A stretch of DNA of 34,113 nucleotides from an uncultured Mycoplasmatota bacterium (lineage in GTDB: Bacteria; Bacillota_I; Bacilli_A; RF39; UBA660). The notes under the pieces are model-generated. The model was not told where the DNA came from. It saw only the letters and a list, made by a program, of their open reading frames with translations, and searched no databases. The position numbers and the translations under genes are program-made. The stretch spans positions 1-34,113 of the forward strand of contig CAMMQC010000016.1 of the NCBI GenBank assembly GCA_946498975.1, read 5' to 3'. The number at the start of each line of letters is the position of its first letter. Position 1 is the first letter of the stretch. Below are positions 14,741 through 21,820 of the stretch, piece by piece.

Positions 14741-15280
14741 ATGAAAACAACAGGTGTAGTAAGAAGAGTTGATGATTTGGGAAGAATAGTTATTCCTAAA
14801 GATATTAGAAAGTCTCTTAGAATTAGAGACGGTGAGACTTTAGAGTTTTTTGTAGATAAAGAGACTATTAGTTTGAAGAAATTTTCTACTAGTGAAGATT
14901 TGAGTGAAATGGCACAGTCTTTGCTTGATACTATTCATATGACTATAAGTAAAAGTATTTTTGTTACTGATAGAGATAAAGTAGTAGCAGGTACTGGTAA
15001 GTTAAAAAAAGAGTTTTATGGATTTAATATTTCTTCAAGATTAGAAGAATATTTATTTCAAACAGAGAGTTTAGTAAAAGGTACTAGTTTAGTAGAAGAG
15101 ATTGTAGATAGTAAAAATAAAGGGGTGGAGTATAAATATATTCTTAGTCCAATACTTTCTGATAGTGAGACTATTGGTTTAGTTTTTATGGTTATTGAAG
15201 ATAGTAAGAGTTTTACGGAAGAAGATGAACATATAATCCAGATAATTGCTAATTTCTTATCAAAATATCTTGAAGATTAA
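14741..15280 (+). CDS. spoVT: Stage V sporulation protein T
   Basis: Forespore transcription regulator, which in B. subtilis tunes sigma-G genes. The 179-residue product has an N-terminal AbrB/SpoVT swapped-hairpin DNA-binding domain (VRRVDDLGRIVIPKDIRKSLRI, broken here: VRRVDDLGRI then VIPKDIRKSLRI) and a C-terminal GAF-like sensing domain (about residues 55-178). The C-terminal domain distinguishes it from the ~95-residue AbrB and Abh. AAAGGAAGGAG precedes the ATG. An upstream forespore promoter was sought; TATA-rich stretches are present but none is convincing. Confidence 0.92.
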   Translation: MKTTGVVRRVDDLGRIVIPKDIRKSLRIRDGETLEFFVDKETISLKKFSTSEDLSEMAQSLLDTIHMTISKSIFVTDRDKVVAGTGKLKKEFYGFNISSRLEEYLFQTESLVKGTSLVEEIVDSKNKGVEYKYILSPILSDSETIGLVFMVIEDSKSFTEEDEHIIQIIANFLSKYLED

Positions 15281-15298
15281 TTTTTCTTGTGTTAGAAT
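15270..15298 (+). promoter_or_regulatory. Promoter of the metS T-box leader
   Basis: TTGAAG (15270-15275), a 17-bp spacer and TAGAAT (15293-15298) with an extended TGT. It overlaps the 3' end of spoVT. Confidence 0.7.
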
Positions 15299-15304
15299 AT
15301 CGTT

Positions 15305-15525
15305 ATTAAAAGTTGTGATGAAGAGTCTTATAAATTCTAGTTATAGAGAGTTCTTGGTTGGTGGAAAAGAAACAATGATTTTATAAGATATGGCTTCTGA
15401 ACTTTCATATTGATATGTAAGTATGAACGTGCTAAGCGTTAATTAGAATAAGTGTACAAGATTTATTGTAAAGAAAGGTGGTACCACGGGTTAGCTCGTC
15501 CTTCCGTTATAATAAATCTTTTTAA
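15305..15525 (+). promoter_or_regulatory. T-box riboswitch, methionine specifier
   Basis: Leader RNA that senses uncharged tRNA-Met and permits metS transcription. The T-box proper, AAAGGTGGTACCACG (15474-15488), includes the UGGU bulge that pairs with the tRNA acceptor end ACCA, fitting the A discriminator of tRNA-Met. In Stem I, TCTTATAA pairs with TTATAAGA (15381-15388) and GAAG with CTTC (15394-15397); the loop between carries ATG at 15390-15392, the Met specifier codon. The antiterminator pairs AAGG (15475-15478) with CCTT (15500-15503) and ACG with CGT. Specifier and downstream gene agree. Confidence 0.92.
15458..15525 (+). terminator. T-box regulated terminator
   Basis: AAGATTTATT (15458-15467) pairs perfectly with AATAAATCTT (15511-15520), followed by T residues. 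ACGG (15486-15489) can also pair with CCGT (15504-15507). The outer stem encloses the T-box rather than sharing bases with one antiterminator arm, which is not the commonest arrangement. Confidence 0.6.
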
Positions 15526-15543
15526 TTTGAGGAGGAGATATTA

Positions 15544-17082
15544 ATGGAAAAATATTATATTACAACTGCTATAAGTTATACATCAGGAAAACCACATATT
15601 GGTAATACTTATGAAGTAGTACTTGCAGATGCTATTGCAAGATATAAGAGAAGTAAAGGTTATGATGTTTATTTTCAAACTGGTACTGATGAACATGGGT
15701 TAAAAATAGAAACAAAAGCGAAAGAAGCAGGAGTTGAACCTCAAGAATTCGTTGATTCAGTTGCAAATGAAATAAAAAGAATTTGGGATTTGATGGATGC
15801 TAGTTATGATAATTTTGTTAGAACTACTGATAAACATCATAAAGAGATTGTTCAAAAAATATTTAATAAGTTATATGAACAAGGAGATATTTATAAAGGT
15901 GAATATGAAGGGTGGTATTGTACACCTTGTGAGTCTTTCTTTACTGATAGTCAATTAGTAGATGGTAAATGTCCTGATTGTGGAAGAGATGTGCAAAAAC
16001 AAAAAGAAGAAGCTTATTTCTTTAAAATGAGTAAATATCAAGATAGATTGTTAAAATATATTGAAGAGCATGATGATTTTATAGAACCAGAGTCTCGTAA
16101 GAATGAAATGATTAATAACTTCTTAAAACCTGGTTTACAAGATTTATGTGTTACTAGAACTACTTTTAAATGGAGTATTCCTGTTACATTTGATCCTAAG
16201 CATGTTATTTATGTATGGATTGATGCTTTAACAAATTATATTACTTTTATAGGGTATGATCCTGATGGTAGTAGTGATTTGTTTAAAAAACTTTGGCCTG
16301 CTGACTTACATTTAATTGGTAAAGATATACTTCGTTTTCATACTATTTACTGGCCTATTATATTAATGGCTTTAGATTTACCTTTACCTAAGAAAATATT
16401 TGGTCATCCTTGGTTACTTACTGATAATGATAAGATGAGTAAAAGTAAAGGTAATGTTATTTATGCAGATGACTTAGTAGAGTTATTTGGCATAGATGCT
16501 GTTAGATATTACTTACTTAAAGAAATTCCTTATGCTAATGATGGTAATTTAACTTATGAATTACTTATAGATGTAATAAATAGTGATCTTGCTAATACTT
16601 TAGGTAATTTAGTACAACGTACTATTAGTATGGCTAATAAGTATTTTGATGGAGTTGTTACTAATAAAGAATGTTATGAAGATATAGATAGTAAATTTAT
16701 TGATAAAATTAATAGTTTAAGTAGTAATATAGATAAAGCGATGGATAAGTTAGCAGTATCTGATGCTATTAATTCAATTTTAGAAGTATTGAGAGCTAGT
16801 AATAAGTATATTGATGAAACTACCCCTTGGATTCTTGCTAAAGATGAGGATAGTAAAGATAAATTAGAAACTGTTTTATATAATTTACTTGAATCTATTA
16901 GAGTATGTTCTATTAATTTATCTTTTGCAATACCTTCTACATCTAAAGAGATTTTTAGACAGATTAATAATACTAAAGAAGAAAATAGTTATCTAAAAGG
17001 TAATAAATATGAAGTAGGAACTCCTAGTGTATTATTTCAAAGAATAGATAAAGATAAGTTCTTCAAAGAACATGATTTGTAA
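15544..17082 (+). CDS. metS: Methionyl-tRNA synthetase
   Basis: Charges tRNA-Met. The 512-residue class I enzyme has HIGN (residues 18-21, the HIGH motif), a connective-peptide zinc knuckle with Cys126, Cys129, Cys143 and Cys146, and KMSKS (297-301). The anticodon-binding helical domain follows. It ends near residue 512 and so lacks the C-terminal EMAPII/Trbp111-like dimerisation domain of the ~660-residue B. subtilis enzyme; short forms of this kind are known elsewhere. GGAGGAG precedes the ATG. Expression is set by the methionine T-box just upstream. Confidence 0.96.
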   Translation: MEKYYITTAISYTSGKPHIGNTYEVVLADAIARYKRSKGYDVYFQTGTDEHGLKIETKAKEAGVEPQEFVDSVANEIKRIWDLMDASYDNFVRTTDKHHKEIVQKIFNKLYEQGDIYKGEYEGWYCTPCESFFTDSQLVDGKCPDCGRDVQKQKEEAYFFKMSKYQDRLLKYIEEHDDFIEPESRKNEMINNFLKPGLQDLCVTRTTFKWSIPVTFDPKHVIYVWIDALTNYITFIGYDPDGSSDLFKKLWPADLHLIGKDILRFHTIYWPIILMALDLPLPKKIFGHPWLLTDNDKMSKSKGNVIYADDLVELFGIDAVRYYLLKEIPYANDGNLTYELLIDVINSDLANTLGNLVQRTISMANKYFDGVVTNKECYEDIDSKFIDKINSLSSNIDKAMDKLAVSDAINSILEVLRASNKYIDETTPWILAKDEDSKDKLETVLYNLLESIRVCSINLSFAIPSTSKEIFRQINNTKEENSYLKGNKYEVGTPSVLFQRIDKDKFFKEHDL

Positions 17083-17105
17083 AATTTTGGTGTAAACTAA
17101 AAAAT

Positions 17106-17139
17106 AATTAGGGTGATTTTTAGAATTATCCTAATTTTT
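17106..17139 (+). terminator. Rho-independent terminator of metS
   Basis: A 13-bp stem (17106-17118 with 17124-17136, two G-T pairs) with a 5-nt loop and a T-run ending at 17139. Confidence 0.85.
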
Positions 17140-17140
17140 A

Positions 17141-17149
17141 TGTTATAGT
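17141..17149 (+). promoter_or_regulatory. Extended -10 promoter for the small membrane protein gene
   Basis: TGT-TATAGT matches an extended -10 element directly after the metS terminator; the -35 region lies within the terminator and is poor. Confidence 0.5.
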
Positions 17150-17209
17150 TTAAGGGTAGTGTTTACGTAGTAACAAGTAGTATTTGAAGTCGTAAGAAAG
17201 GATAGAATT

Positions 17210-17389
17210 ATGACTAAGAAACGAAAGTTAGAAATTGAGGTAGTGGCAGTTGCAGTTCTTTATGGAGTTTTAGTTGTAATGGTTATTATAGGGCATAATA
17301 TATTAGATATCGGTTATTTAATTGTATTAACAATTTATTTAATAAGATTGTTTTTATGTCGAAGAAAAAAGAATAAGTCTTGTAAATAG
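17210..17389 (+). CDS. Small membrane protein, 59 residues, function unknown
   Basis: A short frame that size cut-offs easily miss. The ATG at 17210 has AGAAAGG eight bases upstream and the frame ends at TAG 17387-17389. The product has a basic N-terminus (MTKKRKLEIE), two hydrophobic segments (about residues 11-28 and 31-49) separated by GHN, and a basic Cys-containing tail (CRRRKNKSCK-like). This suggests a helical hairpin with both ends in the cytoplasm. A terminator upstream and promoter elements on both sides make it an independent unit between metS and tatD. No family recognised; the frame could be fortuitous, but ribosome site, topology and intergenic position together favour a gene. 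Confidence 0.65.
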   Translation: MTKKRKLEIEVVAVAVLYGVLVVMVIIGHNILDIGYLIVLTIYLIRLFLCRRKKNKSCK

Positions 17390-17417
17390 TAAAATACTGT
17401 TTAGAAGATTCTTTTTT

Positions 17418-17426
17418 TGATATAAT
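17418..17426 (+). promoter_or_regulatory. Extended -10 promoter before tatD
   Basis: TGA-TATAAT, perfect hexamer with the extended TG, 20 bp before the tatD start. The -35 is weak. Confidence 0.6.
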
Positions 17427-17446
17427 GCTTTTAGGAAGTGATTTTT

Positions 17447-18202
17447 ATGTATATAGATACACATTGTCATTTAAGTAGGGAAGATTATGATGATATAGAT
17501 AAAGTTATAGAAGAGAACAAGAATGCTAATGTTGATAAAATTGTTATATCAGGTTGTAGTAGGGAAAGTATAGAAGAAGTAATGGATTTAAAAGATAGGT
17601 ATGATATGGTTTATGTTACGATAGGATATTATCCAGAATATGCTGATACTATTACTGAATCTGATTTAGACTATTTAAAGAGTTTATTAGGCGAGAAAAA
17701 GATAGTTGGTATTGGGGAGATAGGACTTGATTATCACTATACTAAAGATAATAAAGATAAACAGATATGGTTATTTGAAGAACAATTAAAAATTGCTGAA
17801 GAGTTTAATCTTCCTGTTGTAATACATTCTAGAGATGCAACTATGGATACTATTAATACTTTAAAGAAATATAAAGTAAAAGGAATAATACACTGTTTTA
17901 GTGGAAGTTTAGAGACTGCTAATATTTATATAAGTATGGGATTCTTATTAGGAATAGGTGGAGTTGTTACTTTTAAAAACTCTAAATTAAAAGATGTAGT
18001 TAAAGAATTGTCTTTAGAATCTATTGTACTTGAGACTGATAGTCCTTATCTTACTCCTGTTCCCTTTAGAGGAAAAATTAATTCTTCTAAGTATTTAGAG
18101 TTTATTGCTAACTTTATTGCTGATATAAAAAATATTAGTGTAGATGAATTAGCAGAAATTACCAGTAGAAATGCTTCAAGTTTATTTGACTTTAATAGAT
18201 AA
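17447..18202 (+). CDS. tatD: TatD-family metal-dependent DNase
   Basis: 251-residue TIM-barrel hydrolase of the TatD/YcfH family, involved in DNA and quality-control processing. Metal ligands are visible: DTHCHL at the N-terminus, the Glu in GIGEIGLDYH (near residue 93), His in VVIHSRDA (near 129), His in GIIHCFSG (near 153) and Asp in LETDSPYL (near 203). AGGAAG precedes the ATG at 17447; the in-frame GTG at 17438 overlaps that ribosome site. In Bacillus it follows metS and precedes rnmV and ksgA; here the tasA-like island lies between it and ksgA, and rnmV is absent. Confidence 0.94.
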   Translation: MYIDTHCHLSREDYDDIDKVIEENKNANVDKIVISGCSRESIEEVMDLKDRYDMVYVTIGYYPEYADTITESDLDYLKSLLGEKKIVGIGEIGLDYHYTKDNKDKQIWLFEEQLKIAEEFNLPVVIHSRDATMDTINTLKKYKVKGIIHCFSGSLETANIYISMGFLLGIGGVVTFKNSKLKDVVKELSLESIVLETDSPYLTPVPFRGKINSSKYLEFIANFIADIKNISVDELAEITSRNASSLFDFNR

Positions 18203-18242
18203 CAATGCTAGTATTATCTTAAGTAGAAAATGAGGTAAAAAG

Positions 18243-18830
18243 ATGGGTAAAAGTTTTTTAAGATATTTTAGTTTTGTAATTGTTGTCTTTGCTTTAGCTT
18301 TTGTTGTATTATCTGGTAATAATAAGACTGTAGTAATGACTTCTAATATAAATAGTGTAAAGAGTTTACAAGCAGTTCATATTGTTAATAAGTATAATTC
18401 TATTAAAGAGATGGAGAAAGCTAAAGAACCTGTTTTATATGATAATTTTTATGATGCAATTAGTGTTGCTAGTAGTAGTCCTGTAGCCTTTATGGGAACG
18501 CTTACTGCTTATGGACCTGATTGTCCTGGGTGTACTGGTAATAGTGCTTGTCCACCACGTCAAAACTTTAAGAATGGTAATATATATTTTGAAGATCAGG
18601 TTTATGGAAAGGTGAGAGTAGTTGCTGCAGATAGATCTATTCCATGTGGTAGTATTGTTAGGATAAGTGGTATTAATATTTATAGTGAGCCTATCCTTGC
18701 TATTGTTATGGATAGAGGTGGAGCGGTTACAGGTAATCATATGGATTTATTATTTACAAGTCAATCTAACTTGGAAGGTTTTGCTACTAGCCATAATATA
18801 AAATTTGAACTTATACGATATGGATGGTAA
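18243..18830 (+). CDS. Membrane-anchored 3D-domain protein (putative peptidoglycan lytic enzyme)
   Basis: 195 residues with one N-terminal membrane segment (about 7-24), a ~55-residue linker and a C-terminal 3D domain (about 82-193), the double-psi barrel related to MltA and to the ends of Bacillus YabE and YuiC. The three Asp that name the domain are present: Asp130 (AADRSIPCG), Asp157 (VMDRGG) and Asp168 (HMDLLF). It carries a Cys cluster, C94-x2-C97-x5-C103 and C135, unusual for an extracellular wall enzyme and possibly disulphide-forming. YabE lies beside tatD/rnmV in B. subtilis, so position fits. It probably cleaves glycan strands at the cell surface. Confidence 0.85.
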   Translation: MGKSFLRYFSFVIVVFALAFVVLSGNNKTVVMTSNINSVKSLQAVHIVNKYNSIKEMEKAKEPVLYDNFYDAISVASSSPVAFMGTLTAYGPDCPGCTGNSACPPRQNFKNGNIYFEDQVYGKVRVVAADRSIPCGSIVRISGINIYSEPILAIVMDRGGAVTGNHMDLLFTSQSNLEGFATSHNIKFELIRYGW

Positions 18831-18864
18831 TAAAGTGTCTAGTTGTAGATACTTTATTCTTTAT
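18829..18864 (+). terminator. Strong rho-independent terminator
   Basis: AATAAAGTGTCTA (18829-18841) pairs with 18846-18858 (13 bp, one G-T) with a GTTG loop, followed by a T-rich tract. It isolates the upstream gene from the tasA-like island. Confidence 0.85.
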
Positions 18865-18884
18865 TCTTTTTATTTTAATAAATA

Positions 18885-18914
18885 TTGCTTTTATGATTGG
18901 AATTGTGCTATAGT
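18885..18914 (+). promoter_or_regulatory. Promoter of TasA-like gene 1
   Basis: TTGCTT (18885-18890), 18-bp spacer, extended TGC-TATAGT (18909-18914). The same layout recurs before the other four paralogues. Confidence 0.75.
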
Positions 18915-18942
18915 TATATTGTAGAAGGAGGTTAGACAAAAG

Positions 18943-19554
18943 ATGGGAGATAATAATAACAATTCAAAACAAGTGTTATTATCAGTGCTTGGTGTAGCAA
19001 TTTTAGTTGTTGCTGTTGTAGGTGTATCATTTGCAGCGTTTAGTTATAGTAAGACGGGTGAAAAAGTAAATACAATTACAACTGGTACTATTACAATGAG
19101 TTATAGTGAAACTACAAATGGTATTAATTTAACAAATGCACTTCCTATGAGTGATAGTGTAGGAATGAAACTAAGTGAACAAAATCAATATTTTGATTTT
19201 ACTGTAAATGCTAGTATTACTGGTAATACTACAATTAATTATGCAATTACTGCTACAAAAGAATTAGATAGCAATATTCCAGATGATGGTATCAAAGTAT
19301 ATTTAACTGATATGGATGGAGATGCTGATACTCAAATTGTAGCACCAACTAAAGTTTCTGAATTAGATGTAACTTCAAGTGATGTTTCAGGTGCACCAAA
19401 TGATCAGTATTTATTAAAATCTGATACATTCGCAGCAAATGGTTCACATGATTATCGTCTAAGAATGTGGGTAGCAGATGATTATACAGTTACTGGTGAA
19501 TCGCAAACATATAAACTTAGAGTAAATGTATATGGTGCAGCTGATGCACAATAG
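18943..19554 (+). CDS. TasA/camelysin-like secreted fibre subunit, paralogue 1
   Basis: 203 residues. A hydrophilic N-terminus is followed by a hydrophobic segment (~9-30) ending GVSFAAFSYSK, which matches the B. subtilis TasA signal end (GGTWAAFND) and the SipW-type cleavage site; cleavage is expected at SFA|AF. The mature part is an Ig-like beta-sandwich with family landmarks: TITTGTITMSY, INLTNALPMSD, YFDFTVNA, HDYRLRMWV and the terminal strand TYKLRVNVYGA. By analogy with TasA, the freed N-terminal strand would insert into the next subunit. GGAGG lies 11 bases upstream of the ATG. A SipW-type peptidase is encoded downstream. Homology to TasA/CalY is family-level; the true role may be matrix fibre, pilus-like structure or other surface filament. 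Confidence 0.85.
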   Translation: MGDNNNNSKQVLLSVLGVAILVVAVVGVSFAAFSYSKTGEKVNTITTGTITMSYSETTNGINLTNALPMSDSVGMKLSEQNQYFDFTVNASITGNTTINYAITATKELDSNIPDDGIKVYLTDMDGDADTQIVAPTKVSELDVTSSDVSGAPNDQYLLKSDTFAANGSHDYRLRMWVADDYTVTGESQTYKLRVNVYGAADAQ

Positions 19555-19572
19555 GAATTTTGTTTTTTAGAG

Positions 19573-19600
19573 AAGTGTCTAATCTCTGACACTTTTTCTT
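19573..19600 (+). terminator. Terminator after TasA-like gene 1
   Basis: AAGTGTC (19573-19579) pairs with GACACTT (19588-19594), then a T-rich run. Confidence 0.8.
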
Positions 19601-19645
19601 TTCTAAAAAAATGTCATTATTTTTGTTTCTTTTTTTAGAAAATGA

Positions 19646-19675
19646 TTGTGTAAATATTTTGTTTTGTGGTATAGT
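19646..19675 (+). promoter_or_regulatory. Promoter of TasA-like gene 2
   Basis: TTGTGT (19646-19651), 18-bp spacer, extended TGG-TATAGT (19670-19675). The 12 bases from the -10 onward closely match promoter 1. Confidence 0.75.
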
Positions 19676-19697
19676 TATATTATAAGGAGGATATGAA

Positions 19698-20309
19698 ATG
19701 AAAAATAATAATAATTCTAGACAAGTTTTGTTGTCAGTACTTGGAGTAGCAATTTTAGTAGTTGCTGTAGTAGGAGTATCATTTGCGGCATTTAGTTATA
19801 GTAAAGAAGGTACTAAAGTTAATACAATTACAACTGGTACTATTTCAATGAGCTATGATGAAGGTGATAATGCTATTAGTTTAACTAATGCTCTTCCAAT
19901 GACTGATGAAGTTGGTAAAGCTTTAGCGGATACAAGTCAATATTTTGATTTTACTGTAGGTGCTAATATTACAGGTACTACTACAATTAATTATGCAATT
20001 ACTGCTGCAAAGGAAGAAGAAAGCACTTTGCCTGATACTGCTGTTAAAGTATATTTAACTGATATGGATGCTACTGCAGATTCCGAAATATTACCTCCAT
20101 CTAAAGTTAGTGAATTAACTGCAACTACTGGTAGTGAACCATCTGGTACACCAACTGGTCAATTTATTCTTCATACTGATACATTTAGTGCAACAAGTTC
20201 ACATGATTATCGTTTAAGAATGTGGGTAGCTAATGATTATACGGTTACTGGTGATTCACAATCTTACAAGCTTAGAGTAAATGTATATGGTGCAGCAGCA
20301 GCTCAATAG
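19698..20309 (+). CDS. TasA/camelysin-like secreted fibre subunit, paralogue 2
   Basis: 203 residues, the same length as paralogue 1 and near-identical to it over the signal region and the first mature strand (residues ~6-50) and the C-terminal LRVNVYGAAAAQ. The middle of the sandwich differs, for instance DEGDNAISL for the SETTNGINL region and a longer SEPSGTPTGQF loop. Variation is thus concentrated in loops while the polymerisation strand is kept, consistent with co-assembling or alternative subunits. A strong Shine-Dalgarno (AAGGAGG) precedes the ATG. It has its own promoter and terminator. The SipW-type cleavage motif SFA|AF is conserved. Confidence 0.85.
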   Translation: MKNNNNSRQVLLSVLGVAILVVAVVGVSFAAFSYSKEGTKVNTITTGTISMSYDEGDNAISLTNALPMTDEVGKALADTSQYFDFTVGANITGTTTINYAITAAKEEESTLPDTAVKVYLTDMDATADSEILPPSKVSELTATTGSEPSGTPTGQFILHTDTFSATSSHDYRLRMWVANDYTVTGDSQSYKLRVNVYGAAAAQ

Positions 20310-20322
20310 AAGTTTAATTTAG

Positions 20323-20350
20323 AAAGTGTCTAATTTTGGCGCTTTTTCTT
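20323..20350 (+). terminator. Terminator after TasA-like gene 2
   Basis: AAAGTGTC (20323-20330) pairs with GGCGCTTT (20338-20345) using two G-T pairs, followed by T residues. The left arm is shared with terminator 1, pointing to duplication of the whole cassette. Confidence 0.75.
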
Positions 20351-20362
20351 TAGCAAAAAATC

Positions 20363-20392
20363 TTGATATAATGATTATTTTTATGTTATATT
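20363..20392 (+). promoter_or_regulatory. Promoter of TasA-like gene 3
   Basis: TTGATA (20363-20368), 18-bp spacer, extended TGT-TATATT (20387-20392). Confidence 0.75.
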
Positions 20393-20417
20393 CTATATTA
20401 TAGAAGGAGGTTAAAAA

Positions 20418-21035
20418 GTGAAAGACAATAATAATTCTAAACAAGTATTATTATCAGTATTAGGTGTTGCAATTTTAGTTGTTGCTGTTGTAGGAGTATC
20501 ATTTGCAGCGTTTAGTTATAGTAAGACAGGTGAAAAAGTAAATACAATTACTACAGGTACTATTACTATGAGCTATAGTGAAGATACTAATGGTATTAAT
20601 CTTAGCGATGCTTTGCCTATGTCTGATGATCAAGGAAAGGCTTTATCTGGTTCAAATAATGTCTTTGATTTTACAGTAACTGCTACTATTAACGGCTCTG
20701 GTAATACTACAATTAATTATGATGTAACAGCGACTAAAGAGAGTGGTAGTACTCTTGATGATAGTGCTGTAAAAGTATATTTGACTAGTATAGATAATAG
20801 TGCAGATACGCAGGTTTTAGCTCCAACTAAAGTTAGTGCTTTAACAAAAACTGGTAGTTCTGAAGCAAGTGGTGCTCCTAATGGTCAATATAAACTTACA
20901 ACTGGTACTTTTACATCTACTACTACACGTAAATATCGTTTAAGGATGTGGGTTGCAGAAGATTATTCTAGTTTAAGTACTTCAGGTACATATAAATTAA
21001 GAGTAAATGTATATGGTGCAGCTGCCGCTCAATAA
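20418..21035 (+). CDS. TasA/camelysin-like secreted fibre subunit, paralogue 3
   Basis: 205 residues, starting at GTG with AGAAGGAGG seven bases upstream. The signal region and first mature strand are essentially the same as in paralogue 1, including SKTGEKVNTITTGTITMSYSE. Differences lie in the central region (FDFTVTATINGSGNTTINYDV) and near RKYRLRMWVAEDYSSLSTSGTYKLRVNVYGA. High similarity to 1 and 2 at both protein and DNA level indicates these three arose by the most recent duplications in the array. It has its own promoter and terminator. Confidence 0.85.
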   Translation: MKDNNNSKQVLLSVLGVAILVVAVVGVSFAAFSYSKTGEKVNTITTGTITMSYSEDTNGINLSDALPMSDDQGKALSGSNNVFDFTVTATINGSGNTTINYDVTATKESGSTLDDSAVKVYLTSIDNSADTQVLAPTKVSALTKTGSSEASGAPNGQYKLTTGTFTSTTTRKYRLRMWVAEDYSSLSTSGTYKLRVNVYGAAAAQ

Positions 21036-21056
21036 AAGTGTATAACACTTTTTTCT
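21034..21056 (+). terminator. Terminator after TasA-like gene 3
   Basis: AAAAGTGT (21034-21041) pairs with ACACTTTT (21045-21052) around a 3-nt loop, followed by T residues; overlaps the stop codon. Confidence 0.8.
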
Positions 21057-21060
21057 TTTC

Positions 21061-21089
21061 TTGCTAAACTTTTATATATGTGATATATT
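21061..21089 (+). promoter_or_regulatory. Promoter of TasA-like gene 4
   Basis: TTGCTA (21061-21066), 17-bp spacer, extended TGA-TATATT (21084-21089). Confidence 0.72.
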
Positions 21090-21110
21090 TTTATTGTAGG
21101 AGGCTTGTTT

Positions 21111-21731
21111 ATGGAAAATAAAAATATTAATAAAGATTCTAACTCTAAGTCAGTAGTTTTAATTATTATTTGCGTTATTGTTTTAATTCTAGCTGTTATT
21201 GGAGTAAGTTATGCTGCTGTTTTTTATTCTAAAACTGGGGAAAAAGTTAATATAGTTACAACAGGTACTATAACGATGAGTTATAGTGAAAATACTAATG
21301 GTATTAATTTAACTGATGCATATCCTATGACAGATGATATTGGTAGAAGTTTAAATGATGTAAATCAATACTTCGATTTTACTGTTAATGCAACTATTGG
21401 TGGAAATACTATAATTGATTATGTTGTTACTGCTACTAAGGAAGCAGATAGTACTTTACCAGATAATGCTGTAAAAGTATATTTAACTAGTTTAAATAGT
21501 GGGAATGAATCTCAAGTATTAGAACCTACTAAAATTTCAGAGTTGCAGATTACTTCTCAGAATGCAGCAGGAGCACCGGACGGTCAGTTTGTTTTACTTA
21601 ATAGTACTTTTAGTCAAACTGAAGCACGTAATTATCGTTTAAGAATGTGGGTTGCTAGTGATTATGTTCTTCCTGATTTTAGTCAAACTTATAAATTACG
21701 TGTAAATGTTTATGGTAGTGTAGTTGAATAG
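21111..21731 (+). CDS. TasA/camelysin-like secreted fibre subunit, paralogue 4 (divergent)
   Basis: 206 residues from the ATG at 21111, which has AGGAGG seven bases upstream (a TTG at 21105 is in frame but too close to it). The hydrophobic stretch differs from copies 1-3 (VVLIIICVIVLILAVIGVSYAAV) and there is an extra residue before YSKTGEKVN. The mature domain keeps TITMSYSE, INLTDAYPMTDD, YFDFTVNA, YRLRMWVASDY and KLRVNVYG, but ends SVVE rather than the Ala-rich tail of copies 1-3. It is probably an older duplicate with a distinct position or role in the filament. Own promoter and terminator. Confidence 0.82.
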   Translation: MENKNINKDSNSKSVVLIIICVIVLILAVIGVSYAAVFYSKTGEKVNIVTTGTITMSYSENTNGINLTDAYPMTDDIGRSLNDVNQYFDFTVNATIGGNTIIDYVVTATKEADSTLPDNAVKVYLTSLNSGNESQVLEPTKISELQITSQNAAGAPDGQFVLLNSTFSQTEARNYRLRMWVASDYVLPDFSQTYKLRVNVYGSVVE

Positions 21732-21739
21732 AATAATAT

Positions 21740-21765
21740 AGTACAGTTTGTCTGTACTTTTTTCT
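21740..21765 (+). terminator. Terminator after TasA-like gene 4
   Basis: AGTACAG (21740-21746) pairs with CTGTACT (21752-21758), followed by T residues. Confidence 0.82.
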
Positions 21766-21793
21766 TTACCTAAAAAAGTTAGTGTGATACAAT
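21765..21793 (+). promoter_or_regulatory. Promoter of TasA-like gene 5
   Basis: TTTACC (21765-21770), 17-bp spacer, extended TGA-TACAAT (21788-21793). Confidence 0.7.
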
Positions 21794-21820
21794 TATTTTA
21801 GAATACGAGGGAGTGTAATT

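Noticed and set aside
18435-18740. Minus-strand 101-codon frame inside the 3D-domain gene
   Set aside because: Thr/Ser/Ile-rich reverse shadow without a ribosome site.
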